From positions 708,518 to 772,517 of the forward strand of contig NZ_JAGHKO010000011.1 in assembly GCF_017742245.1 (NCBI RefSeq): a stretch of 64,000 bases of DNA, read 5' to 3'. Position numbers and translations under genes: made by a program. The notes under the pieces are model-generated. The model was not told the DNA's origin and ran no database searches. It was given only the letters and a program-made list of their open reading frames with translations. Origin of the DNA: Niastella soli. Its GTDB lineage: Bacteria; Bacteroidota; Bacteroidia; Chitinophagales; Chitinophagaceae. This document shows, one piece after another, positions 53,717 through 62,105 of the stretch. The stretch's first letter is position 1; every line of letters starts with the position of its first letter.

Positions 53717-54334
53717 TTAGGAATTGGTCAGATGACGGACATCATTTGCTTCCAGGATACTGAACCTGCCATTAAAATAAGATACGCGATAAAGACAAGT
53801 ATTGCTATGGTTGAAGTTTGCCATACAACTGATAGGTGATTGACTGAGCATGCACAACAATACCAGCAATGAGCGCCCGTGCATACAGATAAGCACCCGC
53901 TTTTCAGTTGGCCTGGAAAGGATAACGTCCAGCGCTTCCTGAAGGCGTTCGGAAACCTGATTGGGGCTTTCGCCTTTTTCAAAGGACAAGTCACATTGTC
54001 CGCTCTGCCAGTAATTTTTCATTTCGTGGAATGCACTCAGCCAATCTTCTTTACTTTCATTCCCCTCCCAAATACCAAAAGACAGTTCATCAAGCCCCGG
54101 CAATAGCTCCCACGGAATACCTTCTTCTAAAAAATTTTTTACTGTTTGGTGAGTACGCTTAAGGGCGGATGTATATACCTTATCAAAAGGCACATGTTTA
54201 TAATACTGGTAAAATGCCTTTCCCTGCTCTCTTCCCAGATCATTAAGATCAGTATTTACGCCTCTTCCCTGTACAATGCCCAACCTGTTGTAATCGGTTT
54301 CCCCATGCCTGATGATATACAGCTCTTTATCCAT
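53717..54334 (-). CDS. Histidine phosphatase (phosphoglycerate mutase-like)
   Basis: A 205-residue protein starting MDKELYIIRHGETDYNRLGIVQGRG: the RHG catalytic motif gives phosphohistidine H10. Further conserved parts are VYTSALKRTHQTVKNF, DELSFGIWEGNESKEDW with the acid-base Glu region, and CMHGRSLLVLLCML with the second catalytic His. This pattern fits the cofactor-dependent phosphatase group (alpha-ribazole or sugar phosphatase-like), not a glycolytic mutase. Substrate unknown. Confidence 0.88.
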   Translation of the reverse strand: MDKELYIIRHGETDYNRLGIVQGRGVNTDLNDLGREQGKAFYQYYKHVPFDKVYTSALKRTHQTVKNFLEEGIPWELLPGLDELSFGIWEGNESKEDWLSAFHEMKNYWQSGQCDLSFEKGESPNQVSERLQEALDVILSRPTEKRVLICMHGRSLLVLLCMLSQSPISCMANFNHSNTCLYRVSYFNGRFSILEANDVRHLTNS

Positions 54335-54415
54335 ATTCTATTTCCTTTAAGCCCCGCAAGATAAGATTAAGCACCAACAACAAATCCATTCTTTATCCTC
54401 TCTTAAATAAAACCA

Positions 54416-56731
54416 TTAGTTCCTGTTACCGGTCTTTGCCTGCCGCACCACACCATTGTTACCTATCTTACAGGTCAGGCTTAAGCGGAAACGCGCGCCG
54501 TTGAAACGGCTCATGGAGACAAGGCTATAATCCGGGTCTGTTACCGTAGTGCGGTAGCGTCGGGTGTCCAGGACATTGGTGACATCCAGCGCGAGGGACA
54601 ACCGGTCATTGAACAGTTTTTTGCTCAGGCCAAGATCTGTCCAGTGCAGCGCTTGCAAGCGGCTTTGTGCGGTAGCCACCGGACCGTTGTAATAATACCG
54701 GGTTTGAAAGCCTGTGGCCCATGGCAGCTTAACCTGAGCAGTCAGCCGCCCACCAGACGAACCTCCTGAAAACGCAAAGTCAAAACCGTTGTACTTACCG
54801 GTCTGCCGGAAACGGTAAACATTGAAATCCGCATTTAATTGCAGGGCTTTTACCGGGTTCCACATCACATTCAGTTCCACGCCACCACGCTGTTCACTGG
54901 CAAGGTTAACCGGCAGGGTAGTGTAAATGCCTTCTGCATTGCGGTAGGTATAATCTGCTGTAGGCGTTCCTATATGCTGAAAGAAGAAGGTTGGGTTGAT
55001 CGTAAAACGGGCCGTTCGCCTGAGCATGCCCAATTCAAATACTTGCGCATAAGAAGGATTGAGGTTTGGATTGCCGGTATTCCGGGAGGTCAGGTCAGTC
55101 AGTTCAGCGAACGGGGATAATGAGTACAGGGAAGGCCGGCGGATGCGGGTGCTGTAATGTGCCTGCAAGGTAAGATCAGGTTTTAATGCATAGTTCAGGT
55201 GGGCAGTCGGAAAGAACCAGGCGTAGCTTTTGCGGATGTCGTTGTTGATGCGTATGCCGGTCAGTTCAGCACGCAGCCCAACAAGGTAACTCCATTTACC
55301 ATGTTTATTACTTAACTGCGTATAGGCGCCCTGTATGCTTTCGCGGTAACGCAATTCGTTTGGCGGCCCCGGTGCTATTAGGAAATTATAGTTCACGCTG
55401 CGGTGCTCGGTTTTCAGACCGGCTTCCAGTTGCAGGTCTTTGGCATTTAAGGGCTGTACCCAGTCGCTTTGCGAAAGCAGGTCGCGGTTTGCCTCGCCCG
55501 TACGGGTGGTTATGGCAGGGTACGATACAGCTTCCGGAAGCACTTTATCAGTCAATAGTTGCCAGTCTTTAATACTGTTCCACCAATCGTATTGCAGGTC
55601 AATTGTCCACTTTTTTTTTGGCCTGGCGAAGGTTTGGGTGTAATTGTATTCCAGCTGACTATAGCTGCGCCGCTCCCTCGATTCACCGTTTCTTTTTAAG
55701 GTACTGTCCGTGGAAGTTTTGCCGTAGTTGTAATCCAGCCCGGTCTTGTCATGGTCGTGTGTACTGTTCCGAAGGTAAGCTACCGTCATAGATCGCTTTT
55801 CACTCAACTGGTAGTCTATGCCGGTGTAAAGCATTTTACCGTCATCGTGCCGGTTTTCATGCTGGCGCATGGCCACCGACGTTAATTGGGTTAGCTGGTC
55901 GCTGGCATACAGCCCCTTATAATCCGACTTGCGCAAACCCAGCGTTGAAAAGAAATTGAACTTTTCTGATTTATAGTTCAGGCTCGGATTGAGGCGGGTA
56001 TCATTAGGTACACCGGCCATTACCTGCACCTGGCCGTTAAAACCGGTCTTCCTGTTCTTTTTCAGGATGATGTTGATCACCCCGCCGGTACCAGACGCAT
56101 CATAGCGCGCCGAAGGGCTGCTGATCACCTCTACACGTTCCACCTGTCCGGCCTGCAATTGCTCCAGCGCATTGCCCTGCACAAGTCCCGACCGGCGGCC
56201 ATTGATCAACACGATAACCCCCGGGTTGCCCCTCAACGTCACCTGGCCTTGCGGACTAACATTGACGGACGGAATGCCGTTCAGCACATCGCTTACCGAA
56301 CCGTTCTGTGAAAGCACATCCTTACCCACCTCGAACACTTTTTTGTCGGGCAACAACACCAATGCCGGTTTATCGCCAGTCACGGCCACTTCCTTTAACA
56401 ACCTGTTATCCGGCAGCAGGTACAATGTACCAAGCACAGCGTGCTGCCTGGCGGACAGCTGTAGCTTTTGGCTTAGTTGCTGGTAGCCGATCATGCGACA
56501 TTGTAAAGTGTATTTGCCAGGCTTGACGGGGCCGACAACAAATGCCCCGTCGTCTTTTGTTATGACGCCGGATACCGGTTTGCCCAAACTATCCAGCAAA
56601 CTGACCGTTGCGTAAGGCAGGGGTGTACCACCGGTTGTATCGGCCAGTTTGCCGCTAACGGTTTGCGCATAAGCATTAGTAATTGGCTGAACAAGGATAC
56701 ATAACAATAACAGGGATGTATAAATTTTCAT
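54416..56731 (-). CDS. TonB-dependent receptor (outer membrane beta-barrel type 3)
   Basis: A 771-residue protein with a signal peptide ending near NAYAQ (residue 23). A carboxypeptidase-like regulatory domain (VSGKLADTTGGTPLPYATVSLLDSLG, about 24-110) is followed by a plug domain (VSDVLNGIPSVNVSPQGQVTLRGNPGVIVLINGRRSG, about 145-185; VERVEVISSPSARYDASGTGGVINIILKK to about 230) and a barrel ending in FRLSLTCKIG. Such receptors take up siderophores, peptides or other ligands and are often paired with a two-component system. It is divergent from a LytS/LytTR pair across 109 bases, and its regulation by that pair is likely. Confidence 0.93.
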   Translation of the reverse strand: MKIYTSLLLLCILVQPITNAYAQTVSGKLADTTGGTPLPYATVSLLDSLGKPVSGVITKDDGAFVVGPVKPGKYTLQCRMIGYQQLSQKLQLSARQHAVLGTLYLLPDNRLLKEVAVTGDKPALVLLPDKKVFEVGKDVLSQNGSVSDVLNGIPSVNVSPQGQVTLRGNPGVIVLINGRRSGLVQGNALEQLQAGQVERVEVISSPSARYDASGTGGVINIILKKNRKTGFNGQVQVMAGVPNDTRLNPSLNYKSEKFNFFSTLGLRKSDYKGLYASDQLTQLTSVAMRQHENRHDDGKMLYTGIDYQLSEKRSMTVAYLRNSTHDHDKTGLDYNYGKTSTDSTLKRNGESRERRSYSQLEYNYTQTFARPKKKWTIDLQYDWWNSIKDWQLLTDKVLPEAVSYPAITTRTGEANRDLLSQSDWVQPLNAKDLQLEAGLKTEHRSVNYNFLIAPGPPNELRYRESIQGAYTQLSNKHGKWSYLVGLRAELTGIRINNDIRKSYAWFFPTAHLNYALKPDLTLQAHYSTRIRRPSLYSLSPFAELTDLTSRNTGNPNLNPSYAQVFELGMLRRTARFTINPTFFFQHIGTPTADYTYRNAEGIYTTLPVNLASEQRGGVELNVMWNPVKALQLNADFNVYRFRQTGKYNGFDFAFSGGSSGGRLTAQVKLPWATGFQTRYYYNGPVATAQSRLQALHWTDLGLSKKLFNDRLSLALDVTNVLDTRRYRTTVTDPDYSLVSMSRFNGARFRLSLTCKIGNNGVVRQAKTGNRN

Positions 56732-56780
56732 GTTGCAAGTGTAGACCGATGTAATGGCGCCTGCAATTCGGGGTATGTGA

Positions 56781-56810
56781 ACTGCACTATGGACTTGCCA
56801 ACTACACTGT
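56781..56810. promoter_or_regulatory. Candidate LytTR-type direct repeats between divergent genes
   Basis: ACTGCACTAT (56781-56790) and ACTACACTGT (56801-56810) repeat at a 20-bp period, near the 21-22 bp usual for LytTR sites. An inverted partner AGTGTAG lies at 56738-56744 near the receptor start. The intergenic region serves both divergent genes. Confidence 0.5.
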
Positions 56811-56840
56811 ATCGTTGCAAAACCGGCGTACCTTTATCTT

Positions 56841-58436
56841 ATGCAAAAATGGTTATTGATCGCTATGCTGTTTTTACTGTCGGCCTGCAGTGAACCGGAT
56901 ATCAGGTATGATGCCAGCGAGGCCCGGATTGCCCCACCGGTCAACAACAGCCTGTATGCACGGGTGAATATTGACCTGAAGGAAAAGCATTTTACAACAC
57001 CACTGGGTGTAAAGGTGCATAGTTTTGGCGCGTTCGAGGTTTTTTGGGATGGTACCCGTTTAGGACAGAACGGCATACCGGGCACGCCCACACGGGCTGA
57101 GGCGCCCGGTACTGAAACCAGTTATTACCAGGTGCCCGATGCGCTTTCCGGCCTGGGCAAACATGTGGTAGAGCTGAAGGGAACGCAAGTCCATCTGAAT
57201 GAAATGGGGCGTTCGGTCATGGTCAAGCCGGAAAGCTACCTGGGCTTGTTGCGCCGCCCGCTGATTGACCTGGCTTTTGTGAACCTGATGGCCGGCGCTT
57301 TTCTGATCGCTGCCTTTTATTACGTTTTTCTGTACCTGAACAGCCAGGCAAAGACCAAGACCACACTATTGTTCGCGTTGATCTGTATCCTTTTCTTTGC
57401 CCTGCTGGTTATGGAGTATATCAAGTTTACCATTGACATTCCCTATACTCGTTTTTATTGGCGATTAAGCCTGGTAGGTTGGCTTACTTTTGCCATTGCA
57501 GTACTTATTCCTTTTTATTTCATTATCCACTTTAAACTGCCCAGGCCGGCGTTGCTAACCGCCCTCCTGGCCAGCGTGCTGCTCTTTATTTACGTTTTCA
57601 ATTACGGGCACTACGACCACACCGCTCATTTATACAGCCTGACCTGGTGGATCAGTTCCGTACTGGTGGTAATTTATGCATGCATCAAAAAGCGCAAAGG
57701 GAGCCTGCTGGTGCTGCAGGGACTCTTGTTATCGATGCTGATCAGCCGGTACATGTACTATGACTTTTCGCTGTACATCGCTTTTACGATCATTTTGTTA
57801 TGTATCTTATACCTGCAAACCAACGCGTCCCGGCAACTGGAACTGGCGCACCGGGAATCGCAGTTATTGTCCTCCCGCCTGCAACTCGAACTGGTTAAGA
57901 AGAACATCCAGCCGCACTTTCTACGGAACACGCTGACCTCGCTGATGGATTGGATAGAAGAAACACCAGCCGAGGGCGTCAAGATGATCAAGGCGCTTTC
58001 CGGCGAATTTGACCTGATGATGGAAATGTCTGAAGCATCACTGGTGCCCATCCGGCAGGAGATCGATTTGTGTAAGCGCCATTTAGAGGTAATGCAGTTC
58101 CGCAAGGAAGTGAACTATGTATGGACGGAAGAAGGTGTTGATGAGACCGAAACCATACCGCCGGCAGTATTGCTAACCCTGGTGGAAAACGGCATCACCC
58201 ATAACCTTCCCACCGAAAACAGCCTGCGTTTCCACCTGCAATTTTACCGGGCAGACGGCTTTAAACATTATGTACTGGATTGCCTGGGAAAGAGCCGCCC
58301 GGCCGGCAATACTTCAGGCGGCAATGGGTTTAAATATGTAAAAGCCAGATTAACCGAAAGCTATCGGGATAATTGGCAATTTGAAGCGGCATGCTATGAT
58401 GGCGGCTGGCGTAACCAAATACAGATCGGTTTATGA
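56841..58436 (+). CDS. LytS-type sensor histidine kinase with lipoprotein-like N-terminus
   Basis: A 531-residue protein. Its N-terminus MQKWLLIAMLFLLSACSEPD reads as a lipoprotein signal. A ~130-residue extracytoplasmic beta-domain (FEVFWDGTRLGQNGIPG) recalls sensor domains of the 7TMR-DISM type, followed by seven hydrophobic helices (about 155-330). The His_kinase domain is LELVKKNIQPHFLRNTLTSLMDW (about 348-370) with the phosphoacceptor His. The ATPase part keeps the N box TLVENGITHN, but its D and G boxes are degenerate (VLDCLGKSRP and SGGNGFKYVKARL), so kinase activity might be reduced. The start overlaps nothing; the stop overlaps the response regulator by 4 bases, so the two are coupled. 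Confidence 0.88.
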   Translation: MQKWLLIAMLFLLSACSEPDIRYDASEARIAPPVNNSLYARVNIDLKEKHFTTPLGVKVHSFGAFEVFWDGTRLGQNGIPGTPTRAEAPGTETSYYQVPDALSGLGKHVVELKGTQVHLNEMGRSVMVKPESYLGLLRRPLIDLAFVNLMAGAFLIAAFYYVFLYLNSQAKTKTTLLFALICILFFALLVMEYIKFTIDIPYTRFYWRLSLVGWLTFAIAVLIPFYFIIHFKLPRPALLTALLASVLLFIYVFNYGHYDHTAHLYSLTWWISSVLVVIYACIKKRKGSLLVLQGLLLSMLISRYMYYDFSLYIAFTIILLCILYLQTNASRQLELAHRESQLLSSRLQLELVKKNIQPHFLRNTLTSLMDWIEETPAEGVKMIKALSGEFDLMMEMSEASLVPIRQEIDLCKRHLEVMQFRKEVNYVWTEEGVDETETIPPAVLLTLVENGITHNLPTENSLRFHLQFYRADGFKHYVLDCLGKSRPAGNTSGGNGFKYVKARLTESYRDNWQFEAACYDGGWRNQIQIGL

Positions 58437-59140
58437 ACATCCTGATCATTGAAGACGAAATGCGCATTGCGCGGCGACTGGCCCGGATGACGGCTCAGTA
58501 CTTTGAACAGCAATCGGCAGGCATTATGCTCTGCGACGACCTGGAGACCGGTTTAAAGCACCTGAATCAACATCCTGTGAATTTGCTGTTATTGGACCTG
58601 AACCTGAATGGTGAAGATGGCTTTCAGGTACTGGAAGCAATGGTGGCCCGTTCGTTCCAGACCATCATCGTATCTGCTTATACGGAAAAAGCCATTACCG
58701 CTTTTGCTTATGGCGTACTTGACTTTGTGCCCAAGCCTTTTGACGAAGAACGGCTTTTTCAGGCGTTTGGCAGGTTGACGGCAGCGCCGGTCCTTTCGGA
58801 AAACCAACTAAAATTCCTGGCTATTCGAAACAGCGGACTGATCCGTTTTATAGATGTTGCCGAGGTTACCTGTATAGAAGCGGCCGGCATTTACAGTGAA
58901 CTGCATTTACAGAATGGTACAGTTGCACTGCACGACAAAAGCCTGGATGCGCTGGAGCGCATACTCCCGGCAAAAGATTTTGTACGCATCCATCGTTCGC
59001 ACATCATTCGTTGGGCGGGCGCGGAAAAGCTGATCATTGGACCCGGCGGCAAATATGCCATGCAGCTAAAGAACGGCAACCTGTTACCAGTAGGGCGTTC
59101 ACGTTATAAAGCCTTGTGCGAACGGTTAAAGGCTACCTGA
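58433..59140 (+). CDS. LytTR-family response regulator
   Basis: A 235-residue protein. The receiver domain (1-115) has acidic pocket residues at 7-9, the phosphoacceptor D55 in LLLLDLNLNGEDGFQ, and PKPFDEE after the last helix. The LytTR DNA-binding domain (about 125-230) reads FIDVAEVTCIEAAGIYSELHLQNG, FVRIHRSHIIRWAGAEKL and LLPVGRSRYKAL. It overlaps the kinase by 4 bases. Its likely targets are the divergent TonB-dependent receptor and its own operon. Confidence 0.92.
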   Translation: MNILIIEDEMRIARRLARMTAQYFEQQSAGIMLCDDLETGLKHLNQHPVNLLLLDLNLNGEDGFQVLEAMVARSFQTIIVSAYTEKAITAFAYGVLDFVPKPFDEERLFQAFGRLTAAPVLSENQLKFLAIRNSGLIRFIDVAEVTCIEAAGIYSELHLQNGTVALHDKSLDALERILPAKDFVRIHRSHIIRWAGAEKLIIGPGGKYAMQLKNGNLLPVGRSRYKALCERLKAT

Positions 59141-59155
59141 AGGGGATAAGCCATA

Positions 59156-59668
59156 TTAAGCAGCTTTTATTTTGTCGTAGAGCTGCAATACAAATTTCTT
59201 TAGAAATCCGGCATTCAAATTTGGATTGTAACCATACAGTTCATAAACGCTTATGCCCACTGGAATTGCCATACAAGGTCGGATCGTGCTAAAATAATTT
59301 TCGTCAAATAGTTTTCCGTTATCATAATAAAAAATTGACATAGAAAACATATCATTCATTATAGGACTTTGCTCCCTGGCTTTTACAGAAACTAATTTAT
59401 TGTCTCTTGAATAAAAGTTAATTGTCAGCAAACTTTTGCTTTGCTTAAAAAAGCATGTAGCACTAATCCTGTTCTTTTGAACTTGAGCTGTCACTTGAAT
59501 AGTGTCAAATTGAAAAGTAATTGTATTTGTATCGCTTTTGGTTGTATCTAGTTGATAAGTATAAATGTTTATTGCATTTGTCCTGGCATTTGTTTGTTGT
59601 CCGAATAAATCGGTTTGGGAAAAGAAGAGCAGTGATAGTATGATAATTGTCGTTTTACACATCTTCAT
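59156..59668 (-). CDS. Exported protein of unknown function
   Basis: A 170-residue protein with a signal peptide ending near DLFGQ (residue 23). The rest looks like beta-strands (NTITFQFDTIQVTAQVQKNRISATCFF, SMSIFYYDNGKLFDENYFSTIRPC) and a C-terminal helix (FLKKFVLQLYDKIK). I recognise no family. Convergent with the LytTR gene (15-base gap). Confidence 0.6.
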   Translation of the reverse strand: MKMCKTTIIILSLLFFSQTDLFGQQTNARTNAINIYTYQLDTTKSDTNTITFQFDTIQVTAQVQKNRISATCFFKQSKSLLTINFYSRDNKLVSVKAREQSPIMNDMFSMSIFYYDNGKLFDENYFSTIRPCMAIPVGISVYELYGYNPNLNAGFLKKFVLQLYDKIKAA

Positions 59669-59836
59669 TTAAGTGTTATTAAATAAGTGGCTTGATTGGT
59701 TAAAGTAGTATCAAGATGCAAAAGGCTTGAGAATTACATAAAGGCGTGTCAATAATTATAGCCATTTCTTCACCAGGGACAACCAGGGCCACTATAAAAT
59801 TTCGTATATTGGTTTCTGGCACCTCAAATACAAAAA

Positions 59837-61051
59837 ATGAAACGACTTGCTCTTTTATTCTCTCTTGTATGTTTATCCTTTTGTTTGTTTGCTCAGGTTG
59901 AATTGGAGAAAAATATCCTGCCATTAAACCTGGACGGTAGCGTATCAATTGCTCAGTTTCAACCACTGATCAACGATATGGGTGCATATAAGATAGTGGG
60001 TCTTGGCGAAGGCACTCATGGTACAAGAGAATTTGGTGAAATTCGGATCGCTCTTATAAAAGAGCTGATAGAAAAGAAAGGATTTAGGGTTATTTGTTTT
60101 GAGAACGCATTTGGCGATAGTTATTATTTTAACCAGTGGCTCAATTCAGGGGAATCCGTAAAAGAAGGGATGAAAAAATACCTGATTGCTCTTTGGCAAA
60201 CCAGGGAACTGGAAGAGTTTTTTGAATGGGTAAGGACGTTTAATAAAAACAATTCCGAAAAAGTTTCTATTGCCGGAATGGATTTTAATTATCTGGCTAA
60301 TATGGCAAAGGTAATTGGCAGTGAATCAAAAAAGCTACATCTGGAACAGCTGAACTTATTATCCGGAGACTTATACAAAGATGCTTTATACTTCGATTCT
60401 GTGTGGGATAATCAAATGAAAATCGAAAACAGGAATGATTTCGGCACTAAAATAAGAAGTATAAGATCAAAATTATTGCAGATTGACAGTATTATAAAAA
60501 CTAATAATCTTCCTGTTTCAAATTTGCTTCAATCTGCGCTTCTAAATGGTAAATGCTGGGGTTCAGGAGGTGGCAGAGACAAGGGTATGGCTCTTATGGC
60601 TGTAAACTTAGCTGAGAATAATAAGATGATCGTTTGGGCGCATGCGGTCCATTTGGCATTACAGTCCCCTTACAAAAATAATATGGTAGGTGGTTGCGGG
60701 GGACACATAAAACAGCTGGTTACCGATTATTATGCGCTGGGGATGGGGACCGCAAATGGAAAATATGCCGGGACCAAAGACAGGTTCGATACCCGGATAA
60801 ATATCATGAATACGTATAAATTGCCGGCAACTAAGAAAAACAGTTGGGATGACTATTTCGTACAAATGAATATGCCTTCGTTTTTTATCGATCTGCGTAA
60901 CTCGAAAGCCGAGAATACGTCTCTGCCCCTACGCCAGGTTGGCTATGGCCCCCCTCAACGCATTTCATATACTGATGAGGTAAAATTACCCGCATTATTC
61001 GATGGCTATATTTTCATAAAAAATACCAATGCGCCGGAATATCTACGATAA
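59837..61051 (+). CDS. Erythromycin esterase-family protein, exported
   Basis: A 404-residue protein with a signal peptide ending near CLFAQ (residue 20). The family fold is clear: VGLGEGTHGTREFGEIRIALIKELIE (about 53-78, with the catalytic His), VICFENAFGDSYYFNQWL, IAGMDFNYL, and KMIVWAHAVHLALQSPYKNNMVG with a second conserved His. Members include real macrolide esterases and many proteins of unknown substrate; the usual Ere proteins are cytosolic, and export here argues for another substrate. No resistance genes are next to it. Confidence 0.85.
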   Translation: MKRLALLFSLVCLSFCLFAQVELEKNILPLNLDGSVSIAQFQPLINDMGAYKIVGLGEGTHGTREFGEIRIALIKELIEKKGFRVICFENAFGDSYYFNQWLNSGESVKEGMKKYLIALWQTRELEEFFEWVRTFNKNNSEKVSIAGMDFNYLANMAKVIGSESKKLHLEQLNLLSGDLYKDALYFDSVWDNQMKIENRNDFGTKIRSIRSKLLQIDSIIKTNNLPVSNLLQSALLNGKCWGSGGGRDKGMALMAVNLAENNKMIVWAHAVHLALQSPYKNNMVGGCGGHIKQLVTDYYALGMGTANGKYAGTKDRFDTRINIMNTYKLPATKKNSWDDYFVQMNMPSFFIDLRNSKAENTSLPLRQVGYGPPQRISYTDEVKLPALFDGYIFIKNTNAPEYLR

Positions 61052-61105
61052 AACAGGGCAACCGAAAGTAGGAGGCGACATTGTTAGTCGCTTTACAGCC
61101 TACCA

Positions 61106-62014
61106 TTAACAATGTTGTCGAATGAGCTCGTAAAATTCAAGCGGGTCGCCCTTATCCGGAAGCCCTGCTACTTGTCCATCGCCTAACTCAATAACGACCC
61201 ACTTGCCCTGATTTGTCTTGGCAATATCCATGGAAAAGAAATTGCTTTCAATGTTTTTAGCAATGCCCATGAATAGGTCTAATGGCGGATGTTCGTCTGT
61301 TGAATATTCGCCTTCTTCCCAATAGTTGTAACAATTCAGTAATTGTTTATTTAAAAAGAATAAACGGTACTCTTGTTTTAATGGCATTCCGCTTTTAGAA
61401 TGAGTTGTTAAGTCATTTAATTCTATAAACTCTCTAAATACAAGCCCTTCATTAAGATCTGTATTTTGTAACGCTACAAATTTTTGAACAACGGATATTA
61501 CATTGTTCTTTTCCGTTGCCGATGGAATAAAGCAAGCGGTGTCCCAGTAATGTTTTTGTGATTTTACAAAGTCTTTTACAATTAAAGGCGAATTTCCAAA
61601 TATGGCAATGTTTTTAAATACCTCGTCGTAATTCACTTGAGCATTTTCGACCGTCAACCAGGTTGTTTTTGGGGTATATGCACTTATGAATTTGTAACTG
61701 TCAGGTAAATAATGGCAGTTTTGATATTCAGTTGGTGAATTTATCAGCTGAAAATTCTTTGTTAGAAGAGTGTTGTAGAGTAGTGTATATTGATTTGGCT
61801 TTAACATCCACCCCCGGTAAATTATTTTTTGCAAGGTGTTGCTGTGCTTTATCCGCCTGGTTGCATATTCAGCATCTTTGTCTTTTGTCAAACTCTCGTA
61901 ACTAAAAAGCTGGGTAGTGAAACCGTTTTGTTTGGCTGAAATAAATTCGACCTCGTAGTCTGTTTCTACTGTTGGTTTATTATCAAATGGGTTGTCGCAA
62001 AAAAGTATATTCAT
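61106..62014 (-). CDS. ATP-grasp protein (DUF4343-type)
   Basis: A 302-residue protein. It has a small N-terminal domain (NILFCDNPFDNKPTVETDYEVEF) and an ATP-grasp core: IIYRGWMLKPNQYTLLYNTL, PLIVKDFVKSQKHYWDTACFI with the conserved Lys, LVFREFIELNDL, EYRLFFLNKQLLN and VVIELGDGQVAGLP with the metal-binding Glu and Asp. Such proteins ligate an acid to an amine or thiol; the substrate is unknown. Alone on its strand, upstream of no obvious partner. Confidence 0.75.
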   Translation of the reverse strand: MNILFCDNPFDNKPTVETDYEVEFISAKQNGFTTQLFSYESLTKDKDAEYATRRIKHSNTLQKIIYRGWMLKPNQYTLLYNTLLTKNFQLINSPTEYQNCHYLPDSYKFISAYTPKTTWLTVENAQVNYDEVFKNIAIFGNSPLIVKDFVKSQKHYWDTACFIPSATEKNNVISVVQKFVALQNTDLNEGLVFREFIELNDLTTHSKSGMPLKQEYRLFFLNKQLLNCYNYWEEGEYSTDEHPPLDLFMGIAKNIESNFFSMDIAKTNQGKWVVIELGDGQVAGLPDKGDPLEFYELIRQHC

Positions 62015-62105
62015 GGTTAATCGTTGGGGCGTTTAAATTGCCACCAATAAATATTTCCGCTATTATACGCTACTTTCTGCGGGAAACCAATAGCTCTCCG
62101 ATATA

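Noticed and set aside
61060-61110. Terminator between the erythromycin esterase and ATP-grasp genes
   Set aside because: Partly complementary CGACATTGTTA and TAACAATGTTGTCG arms exist, but they have bulges, overlap the stop region of the minus-strand gene and lack a T-run.
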